A program made the translations under genes and the position numbers. Below the pieces are notes generated by a model, which was given only the letters and a program-made list of their open reading frames with translations, had not been told where the DNA came from and did no database searches. Below, one piece after another: positions 62,116 through 64,000 of a stretch of DNA of 64,000 bases; position 1 is the first letter of the stretch; each line of letters opens with the position of its first letter. Source of the stretch: Gemmatimonadota bacterium (lineage in GTDB: Bacteria; Gemmatimonadota; Gemmatimonadetes; Longimicrobiales; Gaopeijiaceae); assembly GCA_022826005.1 (NCBI GenBank), contig JAJDVT010000015.1:1-64000 (forward strand), given 5' to 3'.

Positions 62116-62723
62116 AAGAGGACAGTGGCGGCGTCCGTGGCGCGCTGGACGAGGATGTGGGAAGCGCGAGCGGCGTGAACGAGGGACCGGAGGGCGGCCG
62201 GCGGGTGTTGCTGGGCGTCGATCCCGGCACGGCGGTTACGGGCTTCGGCGTGATAACGATGGACGAGCGGCGCCGCGCGGAGCTCCTGCAGTGCGGGGTG
62301 ATCCGCACTTCTCCCGGGGCGGCGCTGGCGACCCGCCTGATGGAGATTCACGAGGGGGTGGCCGCGCTGATCGACGAGTTCTCTCCGGCGACGGTCTGCG
62401 TGGAGAGCGCCTTCTACGGCAAGAACGTGCGCAGCGCGCTCACCCTGGGACAGGCCCGCGGGGCGATCATCGTGGCGGCGGCGCTCCGCGCGGCGGAGGT
62501 CGTGGAGTATGCGCCCCGCGACGTGAAGAAGGCCGTGGTGGGGACGGGGGCCGCGACCAAGGAGCAGGTCGCCTACATGGTGCGCCGGCACCTCCGCCTT
62601 CGCACCGACCCGAAACCGAACGACGCGGCGGACGGCATCGCGGTCGCGCTCTGTCACGCCTTCACTGGGCCGCTGCCGGGCCGCTCCCCCGTCGCGCGCT
62701 CGGGGGCGCTGGCGGCGCCGTGA
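62112..62723 (+). CDS. ruvC: Crossover junction endodeoxyribonuclease RuvC
   Basis: A 203-residue Holliday-junction resolvase. Acidic active-site residues are visible in LLGVDPGTAVTGFGV (Asp), VCVESAFYGKN (Glu) and DPKPNDAADGIAVALCH (Asp pair). The first 30 residues (GVRGALDEDVGSASGVNEGP) are an unusual acidic extension before the core; if it is not translated, a later start would be needed, but the GTG overlapping the yebC stop is the natural one. ruvA overlaps the end by four bases. Confidence 0.95.
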   Translation: MKEDSGGVRGALDEDVGSASGVNEGPEGGRRVLLGVDPGTAVTGFGVITMDERRRAELLQCGVIRTSPGAALATRLMEIHEGVAALIDEFSPATVCVESAFYGKNVRSALTLGQARGAIIVAAALRAAEVVEYAPRDVKKAVVGTGAATKEQVAYMVRRHLRLRTDPKPNDAADGIAVALCHAFTGPLPGRSPVARSGALAAP

Positions 62724-63313
62724 TCAGCCGCGTGAGGGGCACGGTCGTCAGCCGGGAAACGGACCGTGTCGAGCTGCTTGCGACCAGCGGCGTCGTCTAC
62801 GAGATCCACGTTCCCCTTACGGTCTTCCAGCGGCTCCCCGACGAGGGCGCCGAGCTGGAGCTGCGTACCGCCTACGTCGTCCGCGACGAGATTCCGAGCC
62901 TCTACGGCTTCCTCGAGCGGGGCGAACAGGACCTCTTCCACCGGCTCATGAAGGTCCAGAAGGTCGGCCCGCGGCTGGCGATGGCGCTGATGAGCAGCTA
63001 CCACGCCGGGCGGCTGGCCAGGGGGATCGCGGAAAAGGACGCCAAGCTGCTCTCGCGGGTGAGCGGGGTGGGGAAGAAGACGGCGGAGCGAATCGTGCTG
63101 GAGCTCTCCGACAAGGTCTCGGACCTGGCGGTGGCGAGCGCGGATTCCGGGCCCGAGGCGAAGCGGTCTGCCCGGGCCGTGGAGGCGCTCGTCGCCCTGG
63201 GCTACAGCTTCACCGAGGCCGATGCGGCGGTGCGGGAGGCGGCCTCCACCGACGGCTCCGCGAGCACCGAGTCACTGGTCCGCCAGGTCCTCGCACAGCG
63301 TGGACAGGGATGA
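62720..63313 (+). CDS. ruvA: Holliday junction branch migration protein RuvA
   Basis: A 197-residue junction-binding subunit. The OB-fold N-terminus ([18 protein letters not shown]), the [21 protein letters not shown] helix-hairpin-helix, the second Hh[18 protein letters not shown] and a C-terminal RuvB-contact domain ([19 protein letters not shown]) are all present. GTG start overlaps ruvC. Confidence 0.95.
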   Translation: MISRVRGTVVSRETDRVELLATSGVVYEIHVPLTVFQRLPDEGAELELRTAYVVRDEIPSLYGFLERGEQDLFHRLMKVQKVGPRLAMALMSSYHAGRLARGIAEKDAKLLSRVSGVGKKTAERIVLELSDKVSDLAVASADSGPEAKRSARAVEALVALGYSFTEADAAVREAASTDGSASTESLVRQVLAQRGQG

Positions 63314-63320
63314 GGCCGCG

Positions 63321-64000
63321 ATGACCCGCCGCACCGAGATCACGACCCCGGAGGTCCTCCCGCAGGAAAAGCTGTCCGAAATCTCGCTGAGGCCGCGCCA
63401 CCTGTCCGGCTTCGTCGGGCAGAAGAAGCTGAAGGAAGCCCTCGAAATCTCGATTCAGGCCTCCCTCGAACGGGGAGAGCCGCTGGATCACATCCTCTTC
63501 CACGGTCCTCCGGGGCTTGGCAAGACCACGCTCGGCCTGCTGCTGGCGCGCGAGATGTCGGTGAACATCATCACCACCTCGGGTCCGGTCCTCGAAAAGG
63601 CGGCGGACCTGGTCGGCGCGCTCACCAACCTGCGGCCGGGCGACATCCTCTTCATCGACGAGATCCACCGCCTGCGTCCGGTGATCGAGGAGTTCCTCTA
63701 CCCGGCTATGGAGGACTACAAGGTCGAGGTCCGCCTCTCGGAGGGGCCGCGCGCGCACACCATGACGATGGGGGTCGAACCCTTCACCCTCGTCGGCGCG
63801 ACCACGCGCTTCGGCCTCCTCACGGCTCCCATGCGGGCGCGCTTCGGGATCACCGAGCGGCTCGACTTCTACCCGGCCACCGACCTCGCGCAGATCATCG
63901 AGCGCAGCGCGCGCATCATGGGGGTCGCGGCCACCGAACGGGGCGCGCGGGAGCTGGCCGAGCGGGCGCGCGGCACCCCGCGCGTGGCCAACCGGTTGCT
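63321..64000 (+). CDS. ruvB: Holliday junction DNA helicase RuvB (partial, cut by window edge)
   Basis: The first 226 residues of the AAA+ motor. [19 protein letters not shown] precedes Walker [11 protein letters not shown], Walker [10 protein letters not shown], and sensor-1 [20 protein letters not shown] with the arginine finger region. The ATG at 63321 is 7 bases after ruvA; an ATG at 63310 overlapping the ruvA stop reads only MRPR before a stop, so is not used. The C-terminal winged helix lies beyond the window. Confidence 0.95.
   Translation, partial: MTRRTEITTPEVLPQEKLSEISLRPRHLSGFVGQKKLKEALEISIQASLERGEPLDHILFHGPPGLGKTTLGLLLAREMSVNIITTSGPVLEKAADLVGALTNLRPGDILFIDEIHRLRPVIEEFLYPAMEDYKVEVRLSEGPRAHTMTMGVEPFTLVGATTRFGLLTAPMRARFGITERLDFYPATDLAQIIERSARIMGVAATERGARELAERARGTPRVANRL

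Overview
The window is a high-GC, gene-dense bacterial chromosome segment with no prophage, insertion sequence, plasmid or CRISPR signature. Outer-membrane features (a DUF481-type barrel protein, an autotransporter-like C-terminal barrel, TonB-type domains, lipoproteins) indicate a diderm. The repertoire of S9 and M16 peptidases, WD40-like/CehA hydrolase, carboxypeptidase-regulatory plus plug-domain proteins and BlaI-M56 pairs, together with -10-like boxes of the form TAnnTT, suggests a member of the Gemmatimonadota or a close relative. This assignment is inference from gene content, not from a marker-gene search.

Layout. 0-6 kb: LRR lipoprotein, inositol-monophosphatase-like enzyme, trpS, a DapA-family lyase and purA. 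6-10.5 kb: a classic translation/secretion cluster ffh-rpsP-rimM-trmD-rplS-rnhB followed by tRNA-Lys(UUU); S16 carries an unusual acidic repeat tail. 10.5-19.3 kb: exported proteins (alpha/beta-hydrolase lipoprotein, a 1515-aa protein with eight FN3 modules and a barrel, an S9 peptidase). 19.3-26.8 kb: an APC transporter fused to two Usp domains, then an exported WD40/CehA-type hydrolase gene bracketed by two short tandem-repeat arrays, then a BlaI-M56/TonB regulatory pair. 26.8-34.6 kb: manA, tRNA-Lys(CUU), a Spy/LTXXQ-like protein, an MBL-double-rhodanese sulfur enzyme with an exported rhodanese, a DUF481 protein, an exported histidine phosphatase, the RNase P RNA gene (rnpB), tRNA-Arg(CCG) and TerC. 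34.7-41 kb: a leucine-dehydrogenase-like enzyme, a secreted unknown and an iodotyrosine-deiodinase-like nitroreductase in overlapping order, then a GCS2-CBS fusion, an M14 aspartoacylase-like enzyme and an HMCES/YedK protein. 41-48.4 kb: an aminotransferase, an active/inactive M16 peptidase pair, NUDIX, ECF sigma and putative anti-sigma, holA. 48.4-57.4 kb: copper-type P-ATPase, then mutS, a TonB-C-like lipoprotein, a cystathionine-beta-synthase-like enzyme, ddl and rhomboid joined by four successive 4-nt start/stop overlaps. 57.4-64 kb: an EF-G-like GTPase, a plug-domain protein lacking a barrel, and the recombination operon yebC-ruvC-ruvA-ruvB, the last cut by the window edge.

Most of the window is housekeeping. 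I did not find a clear new defence or biosynthetic system. The parts I consider most worth a second look are the repeat arrays bracketing the CehA-type gene, the GCS2-CBS/M14 pairing, the S16 tail, the deiodinase-like flavoenzyme, and a small strongly initiated ORF overlapping the start of the FN3/barrel gene.
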